DNA of 64,000 nucleotides, taken from positions 41,530 through 105,529 of the forward strand of contig NZ_RQVS01000011.1 of NCBI RefSeq assembly GCF_003865375.1, written 5' to 3'. Source of the stretch: Gulosibacter macacae. Its GTDB lineage: Bacteria; Actinomycetota; Actinomycetes; Actinomycetales; Microbacteriaceae. Position 1 is the stretch's first letter; each line of letters starts with the position of its first letter. Shown here piece after piece: positions 27,378-35,829 of the stretch. Made by a program: the position numbers and the translations under genes. The notes below the pieces were generated by a model. That model was not told the origin of the DNA, did not search any database, and saw only the letters and a program-made list of their open reading frames with translations.

Positions 27378-27484
27378 CACCCGTCCAATCAGCTAGGCCG
27401 CGTAGTGTGGCGAGTGGTTGGCGCATTCCGACGCCTGCCCGCATCCGCTAGCTGCAGTTTGGCCGGCCAACGAACGGCATTTTT

Positions 27485-28594
27485 ATCTCGACTTCGCTCG
27501 CCGGTCTTTCCGGCACCCTCGGTCCGCTCCGCCACACCTACGCCCGCACCGAAGACTTCCCCTCGGTCGCCCGCGCCTACACCCAACTTTCACAAACGAT
27601 TCGCGAATCGGGGCTGCTGCGCCGCACGCCCTGGTTCTATTCGCTCGTCGGCGTCGCGATCGTGCTCGGCTTCGCTGGCGTCGCCACCGGGATGCTCTTG
27701 CTCGGTGACAGCTGGCTGCAGCTGCTCATGGCGGGCGCACTTGGCGTGCTGTTCACGCAGGTCGCGTTCCTCGCGCACGAGGCTGGTCACCGCCAGGTGC
27801 TCGCATCCGGCCCCGGTAATCGCCGGCTCGCGCGCGTTCTCGCCGCGGCCTGCGGTCTGAGCTTCTCGTGGTGGGATTCGAAGCACTCCCGCCACCACGG
27901 CAACCCGAACAAGGTTGGTGCCGACCCTGATATCGAGGTCGATACCATCTCGTTCATTGCCGAGGATGCGGCCAAGGCACGCGGATTGCGTGGCTGGATC
28001 ACCCGCCGCCAGGGTTGGCTCTTCTTCCCGCTGCTCACGCTCGAGGGACTCAACCTGCACTGGCACAGCCTGCGCCACCTCGTGCGCCGCGAACCGGTGA
28101 AAAAGCGCTGGCTCGAGATTGGCCTGATCTCGCTGCGGTTCGCGCTCGTGCTCGTGCCGCTGTTCTTGTTGCTCCCGGTCGGTATGGCGTTCGCCTTCCT
28201 CGGCGTCATGCTCGCGGTGTTTGGCGTCTATATGGGTGCCTCGTTCGCGCCGAACCACAAGGGTATGCCGGTGATCGCGCCGGATGCTCGCCTCGACTTC
28301 TTCTCGAAGCAGGTGCGCACCTCGCGCAATATTCGCGGCGGCTGGTGGGCGACTTGGCTCATGGGCGGGCTGAACTATCAGATTGAGCACCACCTGTTCC
28401 CGAGCATGGCGCGCCCCCACCTCGCCCGCACGCGTGAGATTGTGCGCGAGTTCTGCGCGGCCCAGCAGGTGCCCTACACCGAGACTTCGCTCTTCCGCTC
28501 GTATGCCATCGTCATTGAGTATCTGAACCGCGTGGGCTTGGCCGCACGCGACCCGTTCGAGTGCCCGATGCTTGCTAGCCGCGGTCGCGCCTGA
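27485..28594 (+). CDS. Membrane fatty acid desaturase without a canonical start codon
   Basis: The reading frame encodes a DesA-type acyl desaturase with histidine boxes HEAGH, HSRHH and EHHLF and four hydrophobic segments; it is an integral di-iron enzyme that introduces a double bond into acyl chains. The conserved N-terminal stretch HTYARTEDFPSVARAYTQLS is encoded from about 27530, yet between the in-frame TAG at 27449 and the first GTG at 27662 there is no ATG, GTG or TTG. Candidates are ATC at 27485 (giving MSTSLAGLSGTLGPLR), ATT at 27479 or CTG at 27452. I used 27485. A sequence error or mutated start is equally possible. Confidence 0.8.
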   Translation: MSTSLAGLSGTLGPLRHTYARTEDFPSVARAYTQLSQTIRESGLLRRTPWFYSLVGVAIVLGFAGVATGMLLLGDSWLQLLMAGALGVLFTQVAFLAHEAGHRQVLASGPGNRRLARVLAAACGLSFSWWDSKHSRHHGNPNKVGADPDIEVDTISFIAEDAAKARGLRGWITRRQGWLFFPLLTLEGLNLHWHSLRHLVRREPVKKRWLEIGLISLRFALVLVPLFLLLPVGMAFAFLGVMLAVFGVYMGASFAPNHKGMPVIAPDARLDFFSKQVRTSRNIRGGWWATWLMGGLNYQIEHHLFPSMARPHLARTREIVREFCAAQQVPYTETSLFRSYAIVIEYLNRVGLAARDPFECPMLASRGRA

Positions 28595-28606
28595 TCTGCT
28601 GGCTGC

Positions 28607-29404
28607 ATGGAGTGGACTGACGACGTCGCGGCCGGGGCGTGGCTCGCGTCGCGGCTGAGTGATTCGACCAACCCGATGCGTTGGGTGGTGCCGTCGGGGT
28701 TTGCGCTCTATGCGAAGGTGCTGCATCCGGCCTCGCATTGGATGCAGGATGCTGAGCAGCCGGTGACCTGGGCCGAGGCAGCGGAGGCGTTCGGGACTTC
28801 GCTGGAAGCCGACTCGACCTGGCCGTCGCTCGTGCACGCCGAGGCCGATCCGCACGGCGGTCAGCACGTTGTCGCACCGGACGGGCGCGAGTTTCACGGG
28901 CCACCCGAAGGGCGCTTGGATGCGGAACCGCTCGCCGCGCTCGTGCGCGCGCTACTGCCGTTCACCACGACTCCCGATGCCGGATACGCCGCCGTCTGGG
29001 AAGGTTGGGGCGGGCTCTTGCCACAGGCCGACGGCTCGAGCGGCGCGGCGGAATTTGGCTGGGATGAACATGGGTCGTTCTCGCGGCCAGTGCCGGCTGC
29101 CCTGTCGATGCGCGAGACGAACGGGCCGCGCCTGCGGTTGCCGCATCGCGACCACGTCTTGTTTCGTTGCGGGCTAGCGGAGTTCGCGGATGCCGATTGG
29201 TTATCGCGGATGCCCTGGTATCGCGCCGGCGTGCTCAGTGGTGACTACTCGCCGAGCCTCATTTGGCCTAATGACCAGGCCTGGGTAATCGTGACCGAGA
29301 TTGACTTCGACTACACAGTCGTGGGCGGCACCTTCGAGGCGATTCGGGCAGTCTGCGCCGCATCCGGCGTCGAAGCTTTCCCGTTTCTCCCATTTGTGGG
29401 CTGA
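28607..29404 (+). CDS. Conserved hypothetical protein
   Basis: A 265-residue soluble protein rich in Trp: WVVPSGFALYAKVLHPASHW, TPDAGYAAVWEGWGGL, HRDHVLFRCGLAEFAD, PSLIWPNDQAWVIVTEID. No signal, transmembrane segment or catalytic motif is visible. It starts 12 bases after the desaturase stop, so both may share an mRNA. It resembles unnamed proteins of actinobacteria; function unknown. Confidence 0.75.
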   Translation: MEWTDDVAAGAWLASRLSDSTNPMRWVVPSGFALYAKVLHPASHWMQDAEQPVTWAEAAEAFGTSLEADSTWPSLVHAEADPHGGQHVVAPDGREFHGPPEGRLDAEPLAALVRALLPFTTTPDAGYAAVWEGWGGLLPQADGSSGAAEFGWDEHGSFSRPVPAALSMRETNGPRLRLPHRDHVLFRCGLAEFADADWLSRMPWYRAGVLSGDYSPSLIWPNDQAWVIVTEIDFDYTVVGGTFEAIRAVCAASGVEAFPFLPFVG

Positions 29405-29438
29405 CCGCACCGCAAGGATGCCTCTCGTGGCGAAAAGG

Positions 29439-29454
29439 CCCACCCATGGGTGGG
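29439..29454. terminator. Palindrome after the hypothetical gene
   Basis: cccacccatgggtggg is a 16-base perfect palindrome 35 bases past the stop codon, in the 196-base gap before the DUF488 gene's 3' end. It may act as a weak terminator. Confidence 0.35.
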
Positions 29455-29494
29455 GTACTTGTCCACGACGCCCACCTTTCCGCGCGTTGGACAC

Positions 29495-29598
29495 GCGCTG
29501 AGGACTCACCTCCCGCGCGCTGAGGACTCACCTCCCGCGCGCTGAGGCTCCACCCCGTGCGCTGAGGCTCCACCCCGTGCGCTGAGGCTCTCGAAGCG
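29495..29598. repeat. Five tandem units of the dispersed gcgctgagg repeat
   Basis: Two units of gcgctgaggactcacctcccgc (22 bases) are followed by two of gcgctgaggctccaccccgt (20 bases) and one gcgctgaggctctcgaagcg, the last being the standard form found elsewhere in the window. It lies between two convergent gene ends. Confidence 0.85.
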
Positions 29599-29600
29599 AC

Positions 29601-30152
29601 TCACCCAGCCGGGTAGGTCACTTCCCCACCCGCACCAACCACCCCACCCGGAGTGAGCGTCGCCACCTCGAGCCGCCCATCGGGCATGACGTGGCTGACC
29701 GACACGCCGCGCGCAATCAGATGGTCGGCCACAATCCGCCGATGGCACCGCCACCACACCGCCTCGGCACACATGATCACCGGCAGCGCGGGCGCCCTTG
29801 CGAGTTCGAGCAGATGCCCGAGCCCTGCCTCGAATTCCTCCCCCAACGCGTAGTCCGCGTACTTGTGAAAGCTCGCGACGCGCCACATCCCGTTGACCGC
29901 CGCATCCACCGTCTTCGACCTCGGCCGCAACCCGCCAAGGCGCGGCTCTGCCAGGTACCCGAGCCCCGCATCCTCGAGACTCGGGCCGAGCACCTCTTCG
30001 TCGAACCACGGGCAGTGACGCGAGCCGCGCAGAGTGCGAATGTCGACGACCTGGGTGACGCCCTGGTGCCGCAGCAAGCCGATGAACTCATCAATCGGAT
30101 GCGTCGTATGCCCGATCGTAAGGACTCGCGGCTTGGCCTCGGTGGCGGTCAT
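29601..30152 (-). CDS. DUF488 family protein
   Basis: A 183-residue protein with the DUF488 signatures LTIGHTTHPIDEFIGLL, VVDIRTLRGSRHCPWFD, GLGYLAEPRLGG and VIMCAEAVWWRCHRRIVADH. The Cys/His in the last motif are typical. The biochemical role is unknown. ATG at 30152 is chosen because GGTGGGG lies just upstream. Flanked by the tandem repeat on one side and the MntA-HepT pair on the other. Confidence 0.85.
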   Translation of the reverse strand: MTATEAKPRVLTIGHTTHPIDEFIGLLRHQGVTQVVDIRTLRGSRHCPWFDEEVLGPSLEDAGLGYLAEPRLGGLRPRSKTVDAAVNGMWRVASFHKYADYALGEEFEAGLGHLLELARAPALPVIMCAEAVWWRCHRRIVADHLIARGVSVSHVMPDGRLEVATLTPGGVVGAGGEVTYPAG

Positions 30153-30225
30153 GTCCCCACCCAACATCGCCAAGCTGAAGATCGCTCAGATTCGCGACAT
30201 CCTCGCTTGTTGCAGGCACGCTCGG

Positions 30226-30231
30226 TATTCT
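30226..30231 (+). promoter_or_regulatory. -10 element of probable leaderless mntA transcript
   Basis: TATTCT ends six bases before the mntA ATG; no ribosome-binding site is visible. Confidence 0.45.
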
Positions 30232-30237
30232 TCCAAC

Positions 30238-30567
30238 ATGTCTGCCGGTATTGCGACTCCAGAATCACTCGCGCTGCGCGAGCTACTCGAGTTGCGCCGC
30301 GATGAGTTTGAAGCGCTGCTCAAGAAATACTCGGCCTCTAATCCTCGCCTATTCGGCTCGATCGCCCGCGGCACTGCCAGCGCGGAAAGCGATATCGACA
30401 TCTTGGTCGAGATGAACCCCGAAGACGGCAATATCCTGATGCGGGCTTCAGGCCTGATGGAAGAGACCCGCGAGCTCTACGGCCGGTCGGACATCGATAT
30501 ATTTCCGATTCAGTTGTTGCGGCACCCAATCGCCGACACCGTGCTGGCTGACTCGGTGGAACTATGA
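30238..30567 (+). CDS. mntA: MNT-domain antitoxin (MntA), minimal nucleotidyltransferase
   Basis: A 109-residue protein with GSIARGTASAESDIDILV, the GSX10DXD nucleotidyltransferase motif of MntA. In characterised pairs MntA transfers AMP to a Tyr of HepT and so blocks its RNase. The C-terminal GRSDIDIF supplies the third acidic position. Start ATG at 30238 gives the normal length. Overlaps the next gene by four bases (ATGA). Confidence 0.9.
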   Translation: MSAGIATPESLALRELLELRRDEFEALLKKYSASNPRLFGSIARGTASAESDIDILVEMNPEDGNILMRASGLMEETRELYGRSDIDIFPIQLLRHPIADTVLADSVEL

Positions 30568-30905
30568 CCCGGAGAACCGAGCAACGAATCAGCGACATTC
30601 TTCGATCCATAGACCGATGCCAACGCTTTTCCGAATCGCTGGACAGCGCCAACAATCATGTTGCTGAAATGGCTCTGGACGCCATTGAACGGAACCTGCA
30701 GATCATTGGCGAGGCGGCCAACCACCTCCCGCCTTCAGTTACTGAGGCTCATCCCGAAATCGCATGGCCGCAAATACGAGGCTTCCGAAATATCTTGGTG
30801 CATCAGTATTTCGGCGTTGACCTCTCGGTGATTCGAGACGTTATTGACACTCACTTGGAGCAATTGGCGACAGCACTCCGAGATGCTCAAGAAGGCGAGC
30901 AGTAA
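30564..30905 (+). CDS. hepT: HEPN-domain toxin (HepT, DUF86)
   Basis: A 113-residue all-helical HEPN protein. RNILVHQYF gives both the RX4H RNase motif and the RX4HXY form whose Tyr is the AMPylation target of MntA. EMALDAIERNLQIIGEAANHL is the DUF86 core. Together with the gene before, it forms a type VII toxin-antitoxin module, possibly active in phage defence or stress. Confidence 0.9.
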   Translation: MTRRTEQRISDILRSIDRCQRFSESLDSANNHVAEMALDAIERNLQIIGEAANHLPPSVTEAHPEIAWPQIRGFRNILVHQYFGVDLSVIRDVIDTHLEQLATALRDAQEGEQ

Positions 30906-30937
30906 TCCTCATCGTAACTACCGCTGAACGCCGTGAC

Positions 30938-30963
30938 CTCTCTCTCTCTCCCCCCCCCCCCCC
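30938..30963. repeat. (CT)6 followed by a run of 14 C
   Basis: A pure simple-sequence tract 33 bases past the hepT stop codon. It does not lie in a gene I can support. Length is likely to vary by slippage or be a sequencing artefact. The rest of the 135-base gap before the aldo/keto reductase end shows nothing else. Confidence 0.9.
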
Positions 30964-31040
30964 TTGAGGGGCGTTGGAGCGAGCTCCGCAAGACCACGTC
31001 GCAGAAATGAGGGGATCACACCGCGTTCGAGGGCACTCAG

Positions 31041-31895
31041 CTAGAACTCTTCATGAGTGCGCGGATCGAAGCGCTCTTCCTCGTGCTGCGGCAGGCCGGC
31101 GATCGCGGCGAGCTCGTCGCCAGTAAGCACGATGTCGGTGACCGCCTCAAGGTTCTGCCGCTGCCGCTCGGGATTCGCCGAACGCGCAATCGGCACATTG
31201 CCAATTGTCGAGTGCCACGCAAGCACGATCTGACCGGCCGTCTTACCTCGCGCCGCCGCGATTGCCGCGATCTCGGGCAACTCGAGCACCGTGCCCTTGC
31301 CCATCGGCCGCCACGCCTGCACCCGCACACCGCGAGCGCGAATATCCGCCCGCATCTCGTCGCGCGCGATCGTCGGGTCGCACTGAATCTGATCGATCGC
31401 CGGCACGAGCCCGGTCGCTTGCTCGAGCGCATCCAGGTGCTCAGGCAGGAAGTTCGAGACGCCGATTTCGCGCACGAGTCCCTCCTGCTGCAATTCGGCC
31501 ATCGTCTCGAAGGCGGCGATGTACTTGCCGATCATCGGCAGCGGCCAGTGGATGAGGTACGAATCCACGTAGTCAACGCCGAGTCGCTCGAGGCTCGCTT
31601 CGAGCGCGGCGCGCGGGTCACCGTGCTCGGAGCCGCGCAGCTTCGTCTGCAGATAGATCTCGTCGCGCGCAAGGCCGCTCGCCGCAATGCCGCGGCCGAC
31701 CCCATCCTCGTTTTCGTACTTTGCAGCGGTGTCGATGAACCGGTACCCGACCTCGAGAGCTGATTCGACGGCGGCCTGCGCTTCATCACCGACGAACGGC
31801 CAGGTGCCGAAGCCGATCGGTGAGTCGATGGGGCGCGGGTCGGTTTCGTTCGCGGTGTCGAGCGGCTGGTCTGAAGAAGCGAGCGGATGCGTCAT
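31041..31895 (-). CDS. Aldo/keto reductase
   Basis: A 284-residue NADPH-dependent (beta/alpha)8 enzyme. FIDTAAKYENEDGVGRG has the catalytic Asp and Tyr, LQTKLRG the Lys, YLIHWPLP the His; EIGVSNFLPEHLD and PIARSANPERQRQN bind cofactor. It resembles 2,5-diketo-gluconate-reductase-type proteins, though with EHLDAL and WRPMGKG variants. The substrate is unknown. Transcribed in the same direction as the LysE and AraC genes upstream but separated by 40 bases. Confidence 0.9.
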   Translation of the reverse strand: MTHPLASSDQPLDTANETDPRPIDSPIGFGTWPFVGDEAQAAVESALEVGYRFIDTAAKYENEDGVGRGIAASGLARDEIYLQTKLRGSEHGDPRAALEASLERLGVDYVDSYLIHWPLPMIGKYIAAFETMAELQQEGLVREIGVSNFLPEHLDALEQATGLVPAIDQIQCDPTIARDEMRADIRARGVRVQAWRPMGKGTVLELPEIAAIAAARGKTAGQIVLAWHSTIGNVPIARSANPERQRQNLEAVTDIVLTGDELAAIAGLPQHEEERFDPRTHEEF

Positions 31896-31935
31896 GGCTC
31901 GACCCTACGAGCGCGAGTTGAGCGGATGCCTGGGG

Positions 31936-32571
31936 CTACGCGCCGGAAACGAGTCGGATGATCGCCTCGATGGCCATAAACCCGCCGATCACGACGAGCA
32001 CGGCGCCGCTCAGCCGCGAGAGCAGAGGCAGGATGCGCGAGAATCGCGCCAGCGCTTGCGGCGATCCGAGCGCGACGGCGACGATGATGTCCCACACGAG
32101 CACGACGGTGAACATCCAGGCACCGTAGCCAGTAAGCACGAGGGCGGATGCGGCTGGCAGTAGCGCGCCAAGGCTCACGTAGAAGAGCACGTTCTTTGGG
32201 TTGAGGAGTCCTGACGCCACACCGAGCGCAAAGTGCCTGGGTGCGCCGCCGCGCGCGGCTGCGACTCCCGACTCCAGGTCGACGGCGGCGCCAGACCGCA
32301 AGAACGCGACACCTACGACGAGCAAAAATCCGCCACCGAGCACCTGAATGATTGCGAGCAGCGTGTCATTCGCAAGGAGCGCCAAGCCCGAGAACGCGAT
32401 TGCAATGATGACCGCATTTGCAAATGCGACACCGCAGGCGACCGCGACGGCGAGCCGACGTCCAGACGCCAGCGCGGTGCGCGCGATGAGTACGAAATCA
32501 GCGCCGGGGATGAGCAGCGCCAGAAAGTGCGCCGATGCGACGGCAACGAACTGTTCCACGAGTACGAACAA
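31936..32571 (-). CDS. LysE/RhtB-family amino acid exporter
   Basis: A 211-residue membrane protein with six predicted helices. FLALLIPGADFVLIARTAL near residue 17 is the LysE/RhtB signature, and GLLNPKNVLFYVSL the second one. It exports amino acids or derivatives. The start is TTG at 32571 with GAGA upstream; GTG at 32559 is a reasonable alternative. An AraC regulator is encoded just upstream on the same strand and probably controls it. Confidence 0.88.
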   Translation of the reverse strand: MFVLVEQFVAVASAHFLALLIPGADFVLIARTALASGRRLAVAVACGVAFANAVIIAIAFSGLALLANDTLLAIIQVLGGGFLLVVGVAFLRSGAAVDLESGVAAARGGAPRHFALGVASGLLNPKNVLFYVSLGALLPAASALVLTGYGAWMFTVVLVWDIIVAVALGSPQALARFSRILPLLSRLSGAVLVVIGGFMAIEAIIRLVSGA

Positions 32572-32642
32572 CCAATCTCGAAGTGATGATGATCACTCGA
32601 GCTTCGCGGCGTGTGGAGTCGTCGTCTTGCACGTTCTTGCGC

Positions 32643-33431
32643 CTAGGCGCGGTAGCCGCCGGGCGCCGCAGCGACGTGGGCGCGGAAGACGCGGTGAAAG
32701 TGGCTCTGGTCAGTGAAGCCGAGGGCGATGGCCGCGTCAGCTATTGGCATGCCCTCGCGGAGCATCCGCCTCGACTCGGCAATGCGCGCGTTCTGCCGCC
32801 AGGCGAGCGGCGGCAAGCCGGTGGCTCGTTTAACTTCGCGCACGAGTCGATAGCGATCCATGCCGACAAGTGCGCCGAGGTCGTCGAGGCTCGGGTTAAC
32901 CTCATCGCTGCGCAGTCGTGCAAAGACGGGTGCAAGCTCGTCGAGCAGATGCTCGTTGCGATCGACCGTAACTCGCAGCTCGGGCACGGTGTGGCTGAGC
33001 GCGTGGATGACTTCGTCGCGCGTTGCCTCGAGCAGGCTGGCAGGTGCATCCTCGAACAGCTCGTCAAGCCACCGGTCGATGAGGCTGCGGATTCGCGCGC
33101 CTCGATACACAGCGATCGCGGCGAACGGGTCAATCGGCGACTGTGCATCCGCAGCTTGTTCTGCCCACGATTGCTCGATGTGGAGCATGCGATAAAGCCA
33201 CTCGCCGCCGACCGGATTGCACTGGTGCACGTGCTCGGCCGGAATCACAATCACATCGCCCGGCATCAGCTCGATCTTTCCCGTCAGTACGCCAGCGAAG
33301 ACCGAAACGCCCTCGTCAACCACGCCCACCGAGAACGCATCATGCGTGTGCGGCCGATAGCAGGTGTTCGTTTGGCACGAGCGGCGTGCCTCGAAATACG
33401 GCAGGGCGGTGCTTCGGGCGAATTCGGTCAC
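32643..33431 (-). CDS. AraC-family transcriptional regulator
   Basis: A 262-residue regulator. An N-terminal cupin sensor (YRPHTHDAFSVGVVDEG; IELMPGDVIVIPAEHVHQCN) precedes two C-terminal helix-turn-helix units (LGALVGMDRYRLVREVKRAT; IADAAIALGFTDQSHFHRVF). The start is GTG at 33431. Because the next gene encodes a LysE exporter, it probably senses the exported amino acid and activates that gene. Confidence 0.92.
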   Translation of the reverse strand: MTEFARSTALPYFEARRSCQTNTCYRPHTHDAFSVGVVDEGVSVFAGVLTGKIELMPGDVIVIPAEHVHQCNPVGGEWLYRMLHIEQSWAEQAADAQSPIDPFAAIAVYRGARIRSLIDRWLDELFEDAPASLLEATRDEVIHALSHTVPELRVTVDRNEHLLDELAPVFARLRSDEVNPSLDDLGALVGMDRYRLVREVKRATGLPPLAWRQNARIAESRRMLREGMPIADAAIALGFTDQSHFHRVFRAHVAAAPGGYRA

Positions 33432-33524
33432 ATTGCTCGCTCGTTGGATGTGTTAGCGAGGGTTTTCGGCGCACAGCGCGCGTCGATGGTCTGAGGTTTC
33501 GTTACAGCCGAGCGGTTGGCTAAT

Positions 33525-33599
33525 TACTTCGCCACGCCCTACTCCGCCACGCGCTACTTCGCCACGCCCTACTTCGCCACACCCTACTTCGCCACGCCC
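33525..33599. repeat. Five 15-bp tandem repeats abutting a dehydrogenase stop codon
   Basis: Five units of tacttcgccacgccc, with one or two changes in two of them, touch the stop codon of the dehydrogenase gene. On the gene strand each unit ends in GAAGTA(G), a copy of the gene's last codons and stop (TCG AAG TAG). Confidence 0.9.
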
Positions 33600-34975
33600 T
33601 ACTTCGATACGAAGTACAGGCGCTTGTTCGCGAACTCGCCGATGCCGACTGGGCCCATCTCGCGGCCGAAGCCTGAGCGCTTCACGCCGCCGAACGGCAG
33701 TTCCGCAGCCTCAGCCGCGATCGTGTTGACGTGCGCCATGCCAACCTCGAGCTTCGAGGCGAGGCGTGCCGCGCGTGCTTCGTCCTGCGAGAACACTGAG
33801 CCGCCGAGGCCGAGGTCGCAGTCGTTCGCGAGTTCGAGGGCTTCTTCGTCGCTGCTCACGCGGTAAACGGTCGCAACCGGGCCGAAAATCTCTTCGCGGT
33901 ACGACTTCGAGTCGCGCGGCACGTCAACGAGCACGGCCGGCGAGTAGTGGGCACTGGGACCCTCCGAGAGCACGCCGCCAGCGAGCAACCGCGCACCCTC
34001 CGACACCGCCTGCTGCACCTGGGCATTCACGGTTTCGGCAGCGGCGCGCGTCGACAGCGGCACGAACTCACCCTCGCCGAGGTTGAGCTGGTCGCCGGGC
34101 TTCAGGCCTTCGGCGAGACGCACGAGCTCGGCGACGAACTCGTCGTAGATGTCATCCATGACGATGAGGCGCTTGTTCGAGTTGCACACCTGGCCGCCGT
34201 TGTAAGTACGGAACTCCCACGCGGTCCGCGCGACTGCGGCCACATCCTCGGCGTCGAGCACAACCATCGGGTCGATGCCGCCGAGCTCGAGCACGCACTT
34301 CTTGAGGTGCTGACCGGCCTGGGCACCGATGATCGCGCCGGCACGTTCCGAGCCGGTGAGTGAGACGCCCTGCACGCGCGGGTCGGCGATGATCGTGGCG
34401 ATCTGGTCGTGCGAGGCAAAGAGCGCCTGGTAGCCGCCAACGGGAACGCCGGCTTCTTCCATGATTTCCTGCACGACCTGGTTCGAACGCGCGCAGATGT
34501 CGGCGTGCTTGAGGAGGATGGTGTTGCCGAGCACGAGGTTTGGCGCCGCAAAGCGAGCGACCTGGTAGTACGGGAAGTTCCACGGCATCACGCCGAGGAG
34601 GGCACCCACCGGCAGGTGCTCGATGACCGCCTTGCCGGGAACCGTGCTCGGGATCTCGTAGTCGGTGATCAGGCCCGGGCCGTAGACCGCGTAATAGCGG
34701 ATGATGTCGGTCGCGAAGTCGACCTCGTCGAGACTCTCGGCGATCGACTTGCCCATTTCGGTGGCGATGATCTCGGCGAGCTCGTCGCGGCGCTCCGCAA
34801 AGATTTCGGCGACGCGGAGTACGACCGCAGCACGATCCTGCACGCTTCGCTCGCGCCACTCGCGGTAGACGGCGTCGGCAGCCGCGAGCTGCTCTTCGAT
34901 CCGCTCGTCGGTGGCGGCCTCGAACGTCTCGATGATTTCGCCCGTTGCGGGGTTCTGAACGCGGTACTTCGACAT
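33599..34975 (-). CDS. gabD: NAD(P)-dependent succinate-semialdehyde-type dehydrogenase
   Basis: A 458-residue aldehyde dehydrogenase. MPWNFPYYQVARFAAPNLV and GVSLTGSERAG bind cofactor, LELGGIDPMVV has the general-base Glu, and NGGQVCNSNKRLIV the catalytic Cys; PFGGVKRSGFGRE closes the C-terminus. GabD-type enzymes oxidise succinic semialdehyde to succinate. LELGGIDP and CNSNKR differ slightly from the usual LGGSDP/CTAAKR, so another aldehyde is possible. The start is ATG at 34975. Confidence 0.85.
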   Translation of the reverse strand: MSKYRVQNPATGEIIETFEAATDERIEEQLAAADAVYREWRERSVQDRAAVVLRVAEIFAERRDELAEIIATEMGKSIAESLDEVDFATDIIRYYAVYGPGLITDYEIPSTVPGKAVIEHLPVGALLGVMPWNFPYYQVARFAAPNLVLGNTILLKHADICARSNQVVQEIMEEAGVPVGGYQALFASHDQIATIIADPRVQGVSLTGSERAGAIIGAQAGQHLKKCVLELGGIDPMVVLDAEDVAAVARTAWEFRTYNGGQVCNSNKRLIVMDDIYDEFVAELVRLAEGLKPGDQLNLGEGEFVPLSTRAAAETVNAQVQQAVSEGARLLAGGVLSEGPSAHYSPAVLVDVPRDSKSYREEIFGPVATVYRVSSDEEALELANDCDLGLGGSVFSQDEARAARLASKLEVGMAHVNTIAAEAAELPFGGVKRSGFGREMGPVGIGEFANKRLYFVSK

Positions 34976-35175
34976 ACTCTTCTTGCTTCCTTACACGAAT
35001 GCGACGTCGTCTTGCGGTGCCCGGATGCGCAGGTCGGCATCCTCGCCCAGCACTAAATTCATCCCATTCTGCATTGACCGAGGCCTAAGCACCTGTGCGG
35101 AAAGGTGCAGTCAGGCACCCTGGCATGCCAGATTGGCAGACTGCGCAGGCATTGTCACCTAGCTGCTTCAGCTCC

Positions 35176-35211
35176 GCGGCGGTGGTCCGGGGCACCCCAG
35201 ACCACCGCCGC
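35176..35211 (-). terminator. Hairpin after the hypothetical gene at 35218
   Basis: A perfect 12-bp stem, gcggcggtggtc/gaccaccgccgc, with a 12-base loop begins seven bases past the stop codon. No T tract follows. The rest of the 240-base gap to the dehydrogenase start shows no gene. Confidence 0.6.
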
Positions 35212-35217
35212 AATTCG

Positions 35218-35829
35218 TTAGCTGTGCTTCACATCGGCCGACGTAAACGTGTCCGCGCCCAGTGCCTCCTTGTGCTGGCGGTACTCGCGCGGCGTCAGGC
35301 CGCGAGCCTCGTGCTTGCGAGCACGTTCGGGGTAGCCGAAGACGTCAGGCAGTTCGCCGGCTCGCAACTTTTGCATCGCCTCGATGCGCACCTGCGAATT
35401 TGGATGCACGAAGCCGCGCGGTTCGTACTGGAACAGGTTCCAGCACCACGCGGTCGCGTCGCCGCGCGTGAACCCCGCCCAGCCGCCCTCGACGACCGGC
35501 TGGTCGGCGTCAGGACCCGACAGCGCCGCTTCGACCTTGGCCCAGCCCAAACGGCGTCGCTCCTCAGCGTCCGCCTCTCGCTGTCGTTCAGCCTCCTGCT
35601 CTGCCACATCGACAGCCTGTTCGATGAGGTCAGCAAGTTGCGAGGCGGAGAGCATGCCACCCTCGGCATCCCGAACGAATCCCATGGGTGGATGCGCTGC
35701 CAGCACCGCGAGCGCAGCCTGCTCAATTACTCGTTCGTGTCGGCTCATCAGCCTGGTGCCGTGGACGCTGAAGCCGAGTTCGTCCCACCAGCCGTCACGT
35801 TGGTGATTGACTTTCTTGATGTCGGACAT
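35218..35829 (-). CDS. Hypothetical protein
   Basis: A 203-residue protein I do not recognise. MSDIKKVNHQRDGWWDELGF opens it, a charged helical stretch rich in Glu/Arg (EQEAERQREADAEERRRLGW) lies near the middle, and WCWNLFQYEPRGFVHPNSQV follows. GAGGGG about eight bases before the ATG at 35829 decides the start. Its codon use is like the chromosome. It is the last gene before the integrated element. Confidence 0.7.
   Translation of the reverse strand: MSDIKKVNHQRDGWWDELGFSVHGTRLMSRHERVIEQAALAVLAAHPPMGFVRDAEGGMLSASQLADLIEQAVDVAEQEAERQREADAEERRRLGWAKVEAALSGPDADQPVVEGGWAGFTRGDATAWCWNLFQYEPRGFVHPNSQVRIEAMQKLRAGELPDVFGYPERARKHEARGLTPREYRQHKEALGADTFTSADVKHS

Noticed and set aside
29495..29598. 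CRISPR array
   Set aside because: The repeats are directly adjacent with no spacers, units differ in length, and no cas gene is in the window.
33516..33866. Plus-strand protein with YFATP pentapeptide repeats
   Set aside because: The repeat is the translation of the 15-bp tandem repeat, and the rest of the frame is antisense to the dehydrogenase.
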